DNA of 64,000 nt, taken from assembly GCF_029407905.1 (NCBI RefSeq), contig NW_026577926.1, forward strand, positions 434,001 to 498,000, in the 5' to 3' direction. This document shows, one piece after another, positions 24,301-36,147 of this stretch. Each line of letters begins with the position of its first letter. Within the stretch, counting starts at the first letter, position 1. Source of the DNA: Bubalus kerabau (lineage: Eukaryota; Chordata; Mammalia; Artiodactyla; Bovidae). The notes under the pieces are model-generated. The model saw nothing but the letters and a program-made list of their open reading frames with translations. It did not search any database and was not told where the DNA came from. Position numbers and translations under genes: made by a program.

Positions 24301-27300
24301 CTGGGAACTGGGCTTCCAGGCCTGGGCACAGAGCACTTGCCCGGAGCTCTCTGCTCAGGGACTGGTTCCCCTGCGCTGGGGCTGTGCTCTCCCTAGCCCA
24401 AACGCACCGGGGAAGGCCCCAAACCACATCCACACGACTCTACGCTGGGGGAGAGCTCCAGGGAAGCCCAGTCTGGCAGGCGCTTGCTGGGCACAAACGG
24501 AGGATCCCTCCGGCTGTGTTGCTGCCTCGCCCAGCCAGGGGCGCTGGGACCCTGATTCCCTCCGCCCAGCGCTTCGTCTGGCGGCCAAGCAACCGCTTGG
24601 GAATGCAGCCCTGGGCGCTCTCTTTGCCTGACAAAGAGCTCTGCTTGCGGGAGGCTTTGGCAGTTTGCACACCCCCGGCCCCTAAGCCTTCTGCAAAGAG
24701 GCCTGGCTCCTAGGTCCAAAGGGAAGGCGAGAGCGGAGCTGAGGCCAGCCAGGCGCCAGTCACGTCTCCCACACTCCCGCAGCCTGCTCCTTCCCGGGCG
24801 AGAACGCTAGAAGCTGGGAAGCGCTGGGCGAGGCTCGCCCAGGCCAGAGCAGCCTCTCGGCCGGGGCTCTGCGCTACCGCGCCTGGGCGCAGAGCTGGAG
24901 CTCCGCCGCTCTGGCAGCTCGCTCGGTCCTTCCCAGTAACAGGCCTGCAACCCCTCTCTTCTCTCCGGCGTGCTGGGAACCGGGCTTCCAGGCCTGGGCA
25001 CAGAGCACTTGCCCGGAGCTCTCTGCTCAGGGACTGGTTCCCCTGCGCTGGGGCTGTGCTCTCCCTAGGCCAAACGCATCGGGGAAGGCCCCAAACCACA
25101 TCCACACGACTCTACGCTGGGGGAGAGCTCCAGGGAAGCCCAGTCTGGCAGGCGCTTGCTGGGCACAAACGGAGGATCCCTCTGGCTGTGGTGCTGCCTC
25201 GCCCAGCCAGGGCCGCTGGGACCCTGATTCCCTCCTCCCAGCGCTTAGTCTGGGCGGCCAAGCAAGCGCTTGGGAAGGCAGCCCTGGGCGCTCTCTTTGC
25301 CTGACAAAGAGCTCTGCTTGCGGGAGGCTTTGGCAGTTTGCACACCCCCGGCCCCTGAGCCTTCTGCCAAGAGGCCTGGCTCCTAGGTCCAAAGGGAAGG
25401 CAAGAGCGGAGCTGAGGCCAGCCAGGCGCCAGTCACGTCTCCCACACTCCCGCAGCCTGCTCCTGCCCGGGCGAGAACGCTAGAAGCTGGGAAGCGCTGG
25501 GCGAGGCTCGCCCAGGTCAGAGCAGCCTCTCGGCCGGGGCTCTGCGCTACCGCGCCTGGGCGCAGAGCTGGAGCTCCGCCGCTCTGGCAGCTCGCTCGGT
25601 CCTTCCCAGTAACAGGCCCGCAACCCCTCTCTTCTCTCCGGCGTGCTGGGAACTGGGCTTCCAGGCCTGGGCACAGAGCACTTGCCCGGAGCTCTATGCT
25701 CAGGGACTGGTTCCCCTGCGCTGGGGCTGTGCTCTCCCTAGCCCAAACGCACCGGGGAAGGCCCCAAACCACATCCACACGACTCTACGCTGGGGGAGAG
25801 CTCCAGGGAAGCCCAGTCTGGCAGGCGCTTGCTGGGCACAAACGGAGGATCCCTCTGGCTGTGGTGCTGCCTCGCCCAGCCAGGGGCGCTGGGACCCTGA
25901 TTCCCTCCGCCCAGCGCTTAGTCTGGGCGGCCAAGCAAGCGCTTGGGAAGGCAGCCCTTGGCGCTCTCTTTGCCTGACAAAGAGCTCTGCTTGCGGGAGG
26001 CTTTGGCAGTTTGCACACCCCCGGCCCCTGAGCCTTCTGCAAAGAGGCCTGGCTCCTAGGTCCAAAGGGAAGGCGAGAGCGGAGCTGAGGCCAGCCAGGC
26101 GCCAGTCACGTCTCCCACACTCCCGCAGCCTGCTCCTTCCCGGGCGAGAACGCTAGAAGCTGGGAAGCGCTGGGCGAGGCTCGCCCAGGCCAGAGCAGCC
26201 TCTCGGCCGGGGCTCTGCGCTACCGCGCCTGGGCGCAGAGCTGGAGCTCCGCCGCTCTGGCAGCTCGCTCGGTCCTTCCCAGTAACAGGCCCGCAACCCC
26301 TCTCTTCTCTCCGGCGTGCTGGGAACTGGGCTTCCAGGCCTGGGCACAGAGCACTTGCCCGGAGCTCTCTGCTCAGGGACTGGTTCCCCTGCGCTGGGGC
26401 TGTGCTCTCCCTAGCCCAAACGCACCGGGGAAGGCCCCAAACCACATCCACACGACTCTACGCTGGGGGAGAGCTCCAGGGAAGCCCAGTCTGGCAGGCG
26501 CTTGCTGGGCACAAACGGAGGATCCCTCTGGCTGTGGTGCTGCCTCGCCCAGCCAGGGGCGCTGGGACCCTGATTCCCTCCGCCCAACGCTTAGTCTGGG
26601 CGGCCAAGCAAGCGCTTGGGAATGCAGCCCAGGGCGCTCTGTTTGCCTGACAAAGAGCTCTGCTTGCGGGAGGCTTTGGCAGTTTGCACACCCCCGGCCA
26701 CTGAGCCTTCTGCAAAGAGGCCTGGCTCCTAGGTCCAAAGGGAAGGCGAGAGCGGAGCTGAGGCCAGCCAGGCGCCAGGCACGTCTCCCACACTCCCGCA
26801 GCCTGCTCCTTCCCGGGCGAGAACGCTAGAAGCTGGGAAGAGCTGGGCGAGGCTCGCCCAGGCCAGAGCAGCCTCTCGGCCGGGGCTCTGCGCTACCGCG
26901 CCTGGGCGCAGAGCTGGAGCTCCGCCGCTCTGGCAGCTCGCTCGGTCCTTCCCAGTAACAGGCCCGCAACCCCTCTCTTCTCTCCGTCGTGCTGGGAACT
27001 GGGATTCCAGGCCTGGGCACAGAGCACTTGCCCGGAGCTCTCTGCTCAGGGACTGGTTCCCCTGCGCTGGGGCTGTGCTCTCCCTAGGCCAAACGCACCG
27101 GGGAAGGCCCCAAACCACATCCACACGACTCTACGCTGGGGGAGAGCTCCAGGGAAGCCCAGTCTGGCAGGCGCTTGCTGGGCACAAACGGAGGATCCCT
27201 CTGGCTGTGGTGCTGCCTCGCCCAGCCAGGGGCGCTGGGACCCTGATTCCCTCCGCCCAGCGCTTAGTCTGGGCGGCCAAGCAAGCGCTTGGGAAGGCAG

Positions 27301-27401
27301 CCCTGGGCGCTCTCTTTGCCTGACAAAGAGCTCTGCTTGCGCGAGGCTTTGGCAGTTTGCACACCCCCGGCCCCTGAGCCTTCTGCCAAGAGGCCTGGAT
27401 C
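21346..27401 (+). repeat. HOR copy 1: 9-monomer variant
   Basis: Monomer starts and types: 21346 m1, 22019 m2, 22692 hybrid m3/m9, 23365 m10, 24038 m11, 24710 m12, 25383 m13, 26056 m14, 26729 m15. Compared with the 15-mer reference, m4 to m8 are absent and m3 is joined to m9 inside one monomer. Monomers match their counterparts 9 or more units away far better than their neighbours; m1 and m2 here give the same translations in the frames I compared as those at 27402 and 28075. The total is 6056 bp, that is 9 x 673 minus the single-base deletion in m11. Confidence 0.85.
22692..23364 (+). repeat. Hybrid monomer m3/m9
   Basis: The start carries m3 marks: cggccgagaac near 22778, gttcactggg near 22900 and caggcctgc near 22922. 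The end carries m9 marks: cttagtctggg with caagcgcttggg near 23226-23254, and caccaccgg near 23325. The switch lies between about 22930 and 23226. It joins m3 directly to m10 and removes m4-m8, so it is the breakpoint of the 9-monomer variant. Confidence 0.8.
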
Positions 27402-30400
27402 CTAGGTCCAAAGGGAAGGCGAGAGCGGAGCTGAGGCCAGCCAGGCGCCAGTCACGTCTCCCACACTCCCGCAGCCTGCTCCTGCCCGGGCGAGAACGCT
27501 AGAAGCTGGGAAGCGCTGGGCGAGGCTCGCCCAGGTCAGAGCAGCCTGTCGGCCGGGGCTCTGCGCTACCGCGCCTGGGCGCAGAGCTGGAGCTCCGCCG
27601 CTCTGGCAGCTCGCTCGGTCCTTCCCAGTAACAGGCCCGCAACCCCTCTCTTCTCTCCGGCGTGCTGGGAACCGGGCTTCCAGGCCTGGGCACAGAGCAC
27701 TTGCCCGGAGCTCTCTGCTCAGGGACTGGTTCCCCTGCGCTGGGGCTGTGCTCTCCCTAGCCCAAACGCACCGGGGAAGGCCCCAAACCACATCCACACG
27801 ACTCTACGCTGGGGGAGAGCTCCAGGGAAGCCCAGTCTGGCAGGCGCTTGCTGGGCACAAACGGAGGATGCCTCTGGCTGTGGTGCTGCCTCGCCCAGCC
27901 AGGGGCGCTGGGACCCTGATTCCCTCCGCCCAGCGCTTAGTCTGGGCGGCCAAGCAAGCGCTTGGGAAGGCAGCCCTGGGCGCTCTCTTTGCCTGACAAA
28001 GAGCTCTGCTTGCGGGAGGCTTTGGCAGTTTGCACACCCCCGGCCCCTGAGCCTTCTGCCAAGAGGCCTGGATCCTAGGTCCAAAGGGAAGGCGAGAGCG
28101 GAGCTGAGGCCAGCCAGGCGCCAGTCACGTCTCCCACACTCCCGCAGCCTGCTCCTGCCCGGGCGAGAACGCTAGAAGCTGGGAAGCGCTGGGCGAGGCT
28201 CGCCCAGGTCAGAGCAGCCTCTCGGCCGGGGCTCTGCGCTACCGCGCCTGGGCGCAGAGCTGGAGCTCCGCCGCTCTGGCAGCTCGCTCGGTCCTTCCCA
28301 GTAACAGGCCCGCAACCCCTCTCTTCTCTCCGGCGTGCTGGGAACCGGGCTTCCAGGCCTGGGCACAGAGCACTTGCCCGGAGCTCTCTGCTCAGGGACT
28401 GGTTCCCCTGCGCTGGGGCTGTGCTCTCCCTAGCCCAAACGCACCGGGGAAGGCCCCAAACCACATCCACACGACTCTACGCTGGGGGAGAGCTCCAGGG
28501 AAGCCCAGTCTGGCAGGCGCTTGCTGGGCACAAACGGAGGATCCCTCTGGCTGTGGTGCTGCCTCGCCCAGCCAGGGGCGCTGGGACCCTGATTCCCTCC
28601 GCCCAGCGCTTAGTCTGGGCGGCCAAGCAAGCGCTTGGGAAGGCAGCCCTGGGCGCTCTCTTTGCCTGACAAAGAGCTCTGCTTGCGGGAGGCTTTGGCA
28701 GTTTGCACACCCCCGGCCCCTGAGCCTTCTGCAAAGAGGCCTGGCTCCTAGGTCCAAAGGGAAGGCGAGAGCGGAGCTGAGGCCAGCCAGGCGCCAGTCA
28801 CGTCTCCCACACTCCCGCAGCCTGCTCCTTCCCGGCCGAGAACGCTAGAAGCTGGGAAGCGCTGGGCGAGGCTCGCCCAGGCCAGAGCAGCCTCTCGGCC
28901 GGGGCTCTGCGCTACCGCGCCTGGGCGCAGAGCTGGAGCTCCGCCGCTCTGGCAGTTCACTGGGTCCTTCCCAGTAACAGGCCTGCAACCCCTCTCTTCT
29001 CTCCGGCGTGCTGGGAACTGGGCTTCCAGGCCTGGGCACAGAGCACTTGCCCGGAGCTCTCTGCTCAGGGACTGGTTCCCCTGCGCTGGGGCTGTGCTCT
29101 CCCTAGCCCAAACGCACCGGGGAAGGCCCCAAACCACATCCACACGACTCTACGCTGGGGGAGAGCTCCAGGGAAGCCCAGTCTGGCAGGCGCTTGCTGG
29201 GCACAAACGGAGGATCCCTCTGGCTGTGGTGCTGCCTCGCCCAGCCAGGGGCGCTGGGACCCTGATTCCCTCCGCCCAGCGCTTCGTCTGGGCGGCCAAG
29301 CAACCGTTTGGCAATGCAGCCCTGGGCGCTCTCTTTGCCTGACAAAGAGCTCTGCTTGCGGGAGGCTTTGGCAGTTTGCACACCCCCGGCCCCTGAGCCT
29401 TCTGCAAAGAGGCCTGCTCCTAGGTCCAAAGGGAAGGCCAGAGCGGAGCTGAGGCCAGCCAGGCGCCAGTCACGTCTCCCACACTCCCGCAGCCTGCTCC
29501 TTCCCGGGCGAGAACGCTAGAAGCTGGGGAGCGCTGGGCGAGGCTCGCCCAGGCCAGAGCAGCCTCTCGGCCGGGGCTCTGCGCTACCGCGCCTGGGCGC
29601 AGAGCTGGAGCTCCGGCGCTCTGGCAGCTCGCTCGGTCCTTCCCAGTAACAGGCCCGCAACCCCTCTCTTCTCTCCGGCGTGCTGGGAACTGGGCTTCCA
29701 GGCCTGGGCACAGAGCACTTGCCCGGAGCTCTCTGCTCAGGGACTGGTTCCCCTGCGCTGGGGCTGTGCTCTCCCTAGCCCAAACGCACCGGGGAAGGCC
29801 CCAAACCACATCCACACGACTCTACGCTGGGGGAGAGCTCCAGGGAAGCCCAGTCTGGCAGGCGCTTGCTGGGCACAAACGGAGGATCCCTCTGGCTGTG
29901 GTGCTGCCTCGCCCAGCCAGGGGCGCTGGGACCCTGATTCCCTCCGCCCAGTGCTTAGTCTGGGCGGCCAAGCAAGCGCTTGGGAATGCAGCCCTGGGCG
30001 CTCTCTTTGCCTGACAAAGAGCTCTGCTTGCGGGAGGCTTTGGCAGTTTGCACAACCCCGGCCCATGAGCCTTCTGCAAAGAGGCCTGGCTCCTAGGTCC
30101 AAAGGGAAGGCGAGAGCAGAGCTGAGGCCAGCCAGGCGCCAGTCACGTCTCCCACACTGCGGCAGCCTGCTCCTGCCTGGGCGAGAACGCTAGAAGCTGG
30201 GAAGCGCTGGGCGAGGCTCGCCCAGGCCAGAGCAGCCTCTCGGCCGTGGCTCTGCGCTACCGCGCCTGGGCGCAGAGCTGGAGCTCCGCCGCTCTGGCAG
30301 CTCGCTCGGTCCTTCCCAGTAACAGGCCCGCAACCCCTCTCTTCTCTCCGGCGTGCTGGGAACTGGGCTTCCAGGCCTGGGCACAGAGCACTTGCCCGGA

Positions 30401-33400
30401 GCTCTCTGCTCAGGGACTGGTTCCCCTGCGCTGGGGCTGTGCTCTCCCTAGCCCAAACGCACCGGGGAAGGCCCCAAACCACATCCACACGACTCTACGC
30501 TGGGGGAGAGCTCCAGGGAAGCCCAGTCTGGCAGGCGCTTGCTGGGCACAAACGGAGGATCCCTCCGGCTGTGTTGCTGCCTCGCCCAGCCAGGGGCGCT
30601 GGGACCCTGATTCCCTCCGCCCAGCGCTTCGTCTGGGCGGCCAAGCAACCGCTTGGGAATGCAGCCCTGGGCGCTCTCTTTGCCTGACAAAGAGCTCTGC
30701 TTGCGGGAGGCTTTGGCAGTTTGCACACCCCCGGCCCCTGAGCCTTCTGCAAAGAGGCCTGCTCCTAGGTCCAAAGGGAAGGCCAGAGCGGAGCTGAGGC
30801 CAGCCAGGCGCCAGTCACGTCTCCCACACTCCCGCAGCCTGCTCCTTCCCGGGCGAGAACGCTAGAAGCTGGGGAGCGCTGGGCGAGGCTCGCCCAATCC
30901 AGAGCAGCCTCTCGGCCGGGGCTCTGAGCTACCGCGCCTGGGCGCAGAGCTGGAGCTCCGGCGCTCTGGCAGCTCGCTCGGTCCTTCCCAGTAACAGGCC
31001 CGCAACCCCTCTCTTCTCTCCGGCGTGCTGGGAACTGGGCTTCCAGGCCTGGGCACAGAGCACTTGCCCGGAGCTCTCTGCTCAGGGACTGGTTCCCCTG
31101 CGCTGGGGCTGTGCTCTCCCTAGCCCAAACGCACCGGGGAAGGCCCCAAACCACATCCACACGACTCTACGCTGGGGGAGAGCTCCAGGGAAGCCCAGTC
31201 TGGCAGGCGCTTGCTGGGCACAAACGGAGGATCCCTCCGGCTGTGTTGCTGCCTCGCCCAGCCAGGGGCGCTGGGACCCTGATTCCCTCCGCCCAGCGCT
31301 TCGTCTGGGCGGCCAAGCAACCGGTTGGGAATGCAGCCCTGGGCGCTCTCTTTGCCTGACAAAGAGCTCTGCTTGCGGGAGGCTTTGGCAGTTTGCACAC
31401 CCCCGGCCCCTGAGCCTTCTGCAAAGAGGCCTGGCTCCTAGGTCCAAAGGGAAGGCGAGAGCGGAGCTGAGGCCAGCCAGGCGCCAGTCACGTCTCCCAC
31501 ACTCCCGCAGCCTGCTCCTTCCCGGGCGAGAACGCTAGAAGCTGGGAAGCGCTGGGCGAGGCTCGCCCAGGCCAGAGCAGCCTCTCGGCCGGGGCTCTGC
31601 GCTACCGCGCCTGGGCGCAGAGCTGGAGCTCCGCCGCTCTGGCAGCTGGCTCGGTCTTTCCCAGTAACAGGTCCGCAACCCCTCTCTTCTCTCCGGCGTG
31701 CTGGGAACTGGGCTTCCAGGCCTGGGCACAGAGCACTTGCCCGGAGCTCTCTGCTCAGGGACTGGTTCCCCTGCGCTGGGGCTGTGCTCTCCCTAGCCCA
31801 AACGCACCGGGGAAGGCCCCAAACCACATCCACACGACTCTACGCTGGGGGAGAGCTCCAGGGAAGCCCAGTCTGGCAGGCGCTTGCTGGGCACAAACGG
31901 AGGATCCCTCTGGCTGTGGTGCTGCCTCGCCCAGCCAGGGGCGCTGGGACCCTGATTCCCTCCGCCCAGCGCTTAGTCTGGGCGGCCAAGCAAGCGCTTG
32001 GGAAGGCAGCCCTGGGCGCTCTCTTTGCCTGACAAAGAGCTCTGCTTGCGGGAGGCTTTGGCAGTTTGCACACCACCGGCCCCTGAGCCTTCTGCAAAGA
32101 GGCCTGGCTCCTAGGTCCAAAGGGAAGGCGAGAGCGGAGCTGAGGCCAGCCAGGCGCCAGTCACGTCTCCCACACTCCCGCAGCCCGCTCCTTCCCGGGC
32201 GAGAACGCTAGAAGCTGGGAAGCGCTGGGCGAGGCTCGCCCAGGCCAGAGCAGCCTCTCGGCCGGGGCTCTGCGCTACCGCGCCTGGGCGCAGAGCTGGA
32301 GCTCCGCCCCTCTGGCAGCTCGCTTGGTCCTTCCCAGTAACAGGCCCGCAACCCCTCTCTTCTCTCCGGCGTGCTGGGAACTGGGCTTCCAGGCCTGGGC
32401 ACAGAGCACTTGCCCGGAGCTCTCTGCTCAGGGACTGGTTCCCCTGCGCTGGGGCTGTGCTCTCCCTAGCCCAAACGCACCGGGGAAGGCCCCAAACCAC
32501 ATCCACACGACTCTACGCTGGGGGAGAGCTCCAGGGAAGCCCAGTCTGGCAGGCGCTTGCTGGGCACAAACGGAGGATCCCTCTGGCTGTGGTGCTGCCT
32601 CGCCCAGCCAGGGGCGCTGGGACCCTGATTCCCTCCGCCCAGCGCTTAGTCTGGGCGGCCAAGCAAGCGCTTGGGAAGGCAGCCCTGGGCGCTCTCTTTG
32701 CCTGACAAAGAGCTCTGCTTGCGGGAGGCTTTGGCAGTTTGCACACCACCGGCCCCTGAGCCTTCGGCAAAGAGGCCTGGCTCCTAGGTCCAAAGGGAAG
32801 GCGAGAGCGGAGCTGAGGCCAGCCAGGCGCCAGTCACGTCTCCCACACTCCCGCAGCCCGCTCCTTCCCGGGCGAGAACGCTAGAAGCTGGGAAGCGCTG
32901 GGCGAGGCTCGCCCAGGCCAGAGCAGCCTCTCGGCCGGGGCTCTGCGCTACCGCGCCTGGGCGCAGAGCTGGAGCTCCGCCGCTCTGGCAGCTCGCTCGG
33001 TCCTTCCCAGTAACAGGCCCGCAACCCCTCTCTTCTCTCCGGCGTGCTGGGAACTGGGCTTCCAGGCCTGGGCACAGAGCACTTGCCCGGAGCTCTCTGC
33101 TCAGGGACTGGTTCCCCTCCGCTGGGGCTGTGCTCTCCCTAGCCCAAACGCACCGGGGAAGGCCCCAAACCACATCCACACGACTCTACGCTGGGGGAGA
33201 GCTCCAGGGAAGCCCAGTCTGGCAGGCGCTTGCTGGGCACAAACGGAGGATCCCTCCGGCTGTGTTGCTGCCTCGCCCAGCCAGGGGCGCTGGGACCCTG
33301 ATTCCCTCCGCCCAGCGCTTCGTCTGGCGGCCAAGCAACCGCTTGGGAATGCAGCCCTGGGCGCTCTCTTTGCCTGACAAAGAGCTCTGCTTGCGGGAGG

Positions 33401-36147
33401 CTTTGGCAGTTTGCACACCCCCGGCCCCTAAGCCTTCTGCAAAGAGGCCTGGCTCCTAGGTCCAAAGGGAAGGCGAGAGCGGAGCTGAGGCCAGCCAGGC
33501 GCCAGTCACGTCTCCCACACTCCCGCAGCCTGCTCCTTCCCGGGCGAGAACGCTAGAAGCTGGGAAGCGCTGGGCGAGGCTCGCCCAGGCCAGAGCAGCC
33601 TCTCGGCCGGGGCTCTGCGCTACCGCGCCTGGGCGCAGAGCTGGAGCTCCGCCGCTCTGGCAGCTCGCTCGGTCCTTCCCAGTAACAGGCCTGCAACCCC
33701 TCTCTTCTCTCCGGCGTGCTGGGAACCGGGCTTCCAGGCCTGGGCACAGAGCACTTGCCCGGAGCTCTCTGCTCAGGGACTGGTTCCCCTGCGCTGGGGC
33801 TGTGCTCTCCCTAGGCCAAACGCATCGGGGAAGGCCCCAAACCACATCCACACGACTCTACGCTGGGGGAGAGCTCCAGGGAAGCCCAGTCTGGCAGGCG
33901 CTTGCTGGGCACAAACGGAGGATCCCTCTGGCTGTGGTGCTGCCTCGCCCAGCCAGGGCCGCTGGGACCCTGATTCCCTCCTCCCAGCGCTTAGTCTGGG
34001 CGGCCAAGCAAGCGCTTGGGAAGGCAGCCCTGGGCGCTCTCTTTGCCTGACAAAGAGCTCTGCTTGCGGGAGGCTTTGGCAGTTTGCACACCCCCGGCCC
34101 CTGAGCCTTCTGCCAAGAGGCCTGGCTCCTAGGTCCAAAGGGAAGGCAAGAGCGGAGCTGAGGCCAGCCAGGCGCCAGTCACGTCTCCCACACTCCCGCA
34201 GCCTGCTCCTGCCCGGGCGAGAACGCTAGAAGCTGGGAAGCGCTGGGCGAGGCTCGCCCAGGTCAGAGCAGCCTCTCGGCCGGGGCTCTGCGCTACCGCG
34301 CCTGGGCGCAGAGCTGGAGCTCCGCCGCTCTGGCAGCTCGCTCGGTCCTTCCCAGTAACAGGCCCGCAACCCCTCTCTTCTCTCCGGCGTGCTGGGAACT
34401 GGGCTTCCAGGCCTGGGCACAGAGCACTTGCCCGGAGCTCTATGCTCAGGGACTGGTTCCCCTGCGCTGGGGCTGTGCTCTCCCTAGCCCAAACGCACCG
34501 GGGAAGGCCCCAAACCACATCCACACGACTCTACGCTGGGGGAGAGCTCCAGGGAAGCCCAGTCTGGCAGGCGCTTGCTGGGCACAAACGGAGGATCCCT
34601 CTGGCTGTGGTGCTGCCTCGCCCAGCCAGGGGCGCTGGGACCCTGATTCCCTCCGCCCAGCGCTTAGTCTGGGCGGCCAAGCAAGCGCTTGGGAAGGCAG
34701 CCCTTGGCGCTCTCTTTGCCTGACAAAGAGCTCTGCTTGCGGGAGGCTTTGGCAGTTTGCACACCCCCGGCCCCTGAGCCTTCTGCAAAGAGGCCTGGCT
34801 CCTAGGTCCAAAGGGAAGGCGAGAGCGGAGCTGAGGCCAGCCAGGCGCCAGTCACGTCTCCCACACTCCCGCAGCCTGCTCCTTCCCGGGCGAGAACGCT
34901 AGAAGCTGGGAAGCGCTGGGCGAGGCTCGCCCAGGCCAGAGCAGCCTCTCGGCCGGGGCTCTGCGCTACCGCGCCTGGGCGCAGAGCTGGAGCTCCGCCG
35001 CTCTGGCAGCTCGCTCGGTCCTTCCCAGTAACAGGCCCGCAACCCCTCTCTTCTCTCCGGCGTGCTGGGAACTGGGCTTCCAGGCCTGGGCACAGAGCAC
35101 TTGCCCGGAGCTCTCTGCTCAGGGACTGGTTCCCCTGCGCTGGGGCTGTGCTCTCCCTAGCCCAAACGCACCGGGGAAGGCCCCAAACCACATCCACACG
35201 ACTCTACGCTGGGGGAGAGCTCCAGGGAAGCCCAGTCTGGCAGGCGCTTGCTGGGCACAAACGGAGGATCCCTCTGGCTGTGGTGCTGCCTCGCCCAGCC
35301 AGGGGCGCTGGGACCCTGATTCCCTCCGCCCAACGCTTAGTCTGGGCGGCCAAGCAAGCGCTTGGGAATGCAGCCCAGGGCGCTCTGTTTGCCTGACAAA
35401 GAGCTCTGCTTGCGGGAGGCTTTGGCAGTTTGCACACCCCCGGCCACTGAGCCTTCTGCAAAGAGGCCTGGCTCCTAGGTCCAAAGGGAAGGCGAGAGCG
35501 GAGCTGAGGCCAGCCAGGCGCCAGGCACGTCTCCCACACTCCCGCAGCCTGCTCCTTCCCGGGCGAGAACGCTAGAAGCTGGGAAGAGCTGGGCGAGGCT
35601 CGCCCAGGCCAGAGCAGCCTCTCGGCCGGGGCTCTGCGCTACCGCGCCTGGGCGCAGAGCTGGAGCTCCGCCGCTCTGGCAGCTCGCTCGGTCCTTCCCA
35701 GTAACAGGCCCGCAACCCCTCTCTTCTCTCCGTCGTGCTGGGAACTGGGCTTCCAGGCCTGGGCACAGAGCACTTGCCCGGAGCTCTCTGCTCAGGGACT
35801 GGTTCCCCTGCGCTGGGGCTGTGCTCTCCCTAGGCCAAACGCACCGGGGAAGGCCCCAAACCACATCCACACGACTCTACGCTGGGGGAGAGCTCCAGGG
35901 AAGCCCAGTCTGGCAGGCGCTTGCTGGGCACAAACGGAGGATCCCTCTGGCTGTGGTGCTGCCTCGCCCAGCCAGGGGCGCTGGGACCCTGATTCCCTCC
36001 GCCCAGCGCTTAGTCTGGGCGGCCAAGCAAGCGCTTGGGAAGGCAGCCCTGGGCGCTCTCTTTGCCTGACAAAGAGCTCTGCTTGCGCGAGGCTTTGGCA
36101 GTTTGCACACCCCCGGCCCCTGAGCCTTCTGCCAAGAGGCCTGGATC
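27402..36147 (+). repeat. HOR copy 2: 13-monomer variant
   Basis: Monomer starts and types: 27402 m1, 28075 m2, 28748 hybrid m3/m5, 29420 m6, 30093 m7, 30765 m8, 31438 m9, 32111 m10, 32784 m11, 33456 m12, 34129 m13, 34802 m14, 35475 m15. Relative to the 15-mer it lacks m4 and most of m3/m5, joined in a hybrid. It is 8746 bp (13 x 673 minus three single-base deletions, in the hybrid, m7 and m11). Confidence 0.85.
28748..29419 (+). repeat. Hybrid monomer m3/m5 (672 bp)
   Basis: m3 marks run from cggccgagaac (28834) through gttcactggg (28956) to cttcgtctgggcgg (29283). m5 marks follow at once: accgtttggcaatg (29304) and the one-base-short gaggcctgctcc (29410). The tctggatgtgg and gattccttccg marks of m5, which lie upstream of the switch, are absent. 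The exchange point is thus narrowed to about 29290-29306. It deletes m4. Confidence 0.8.
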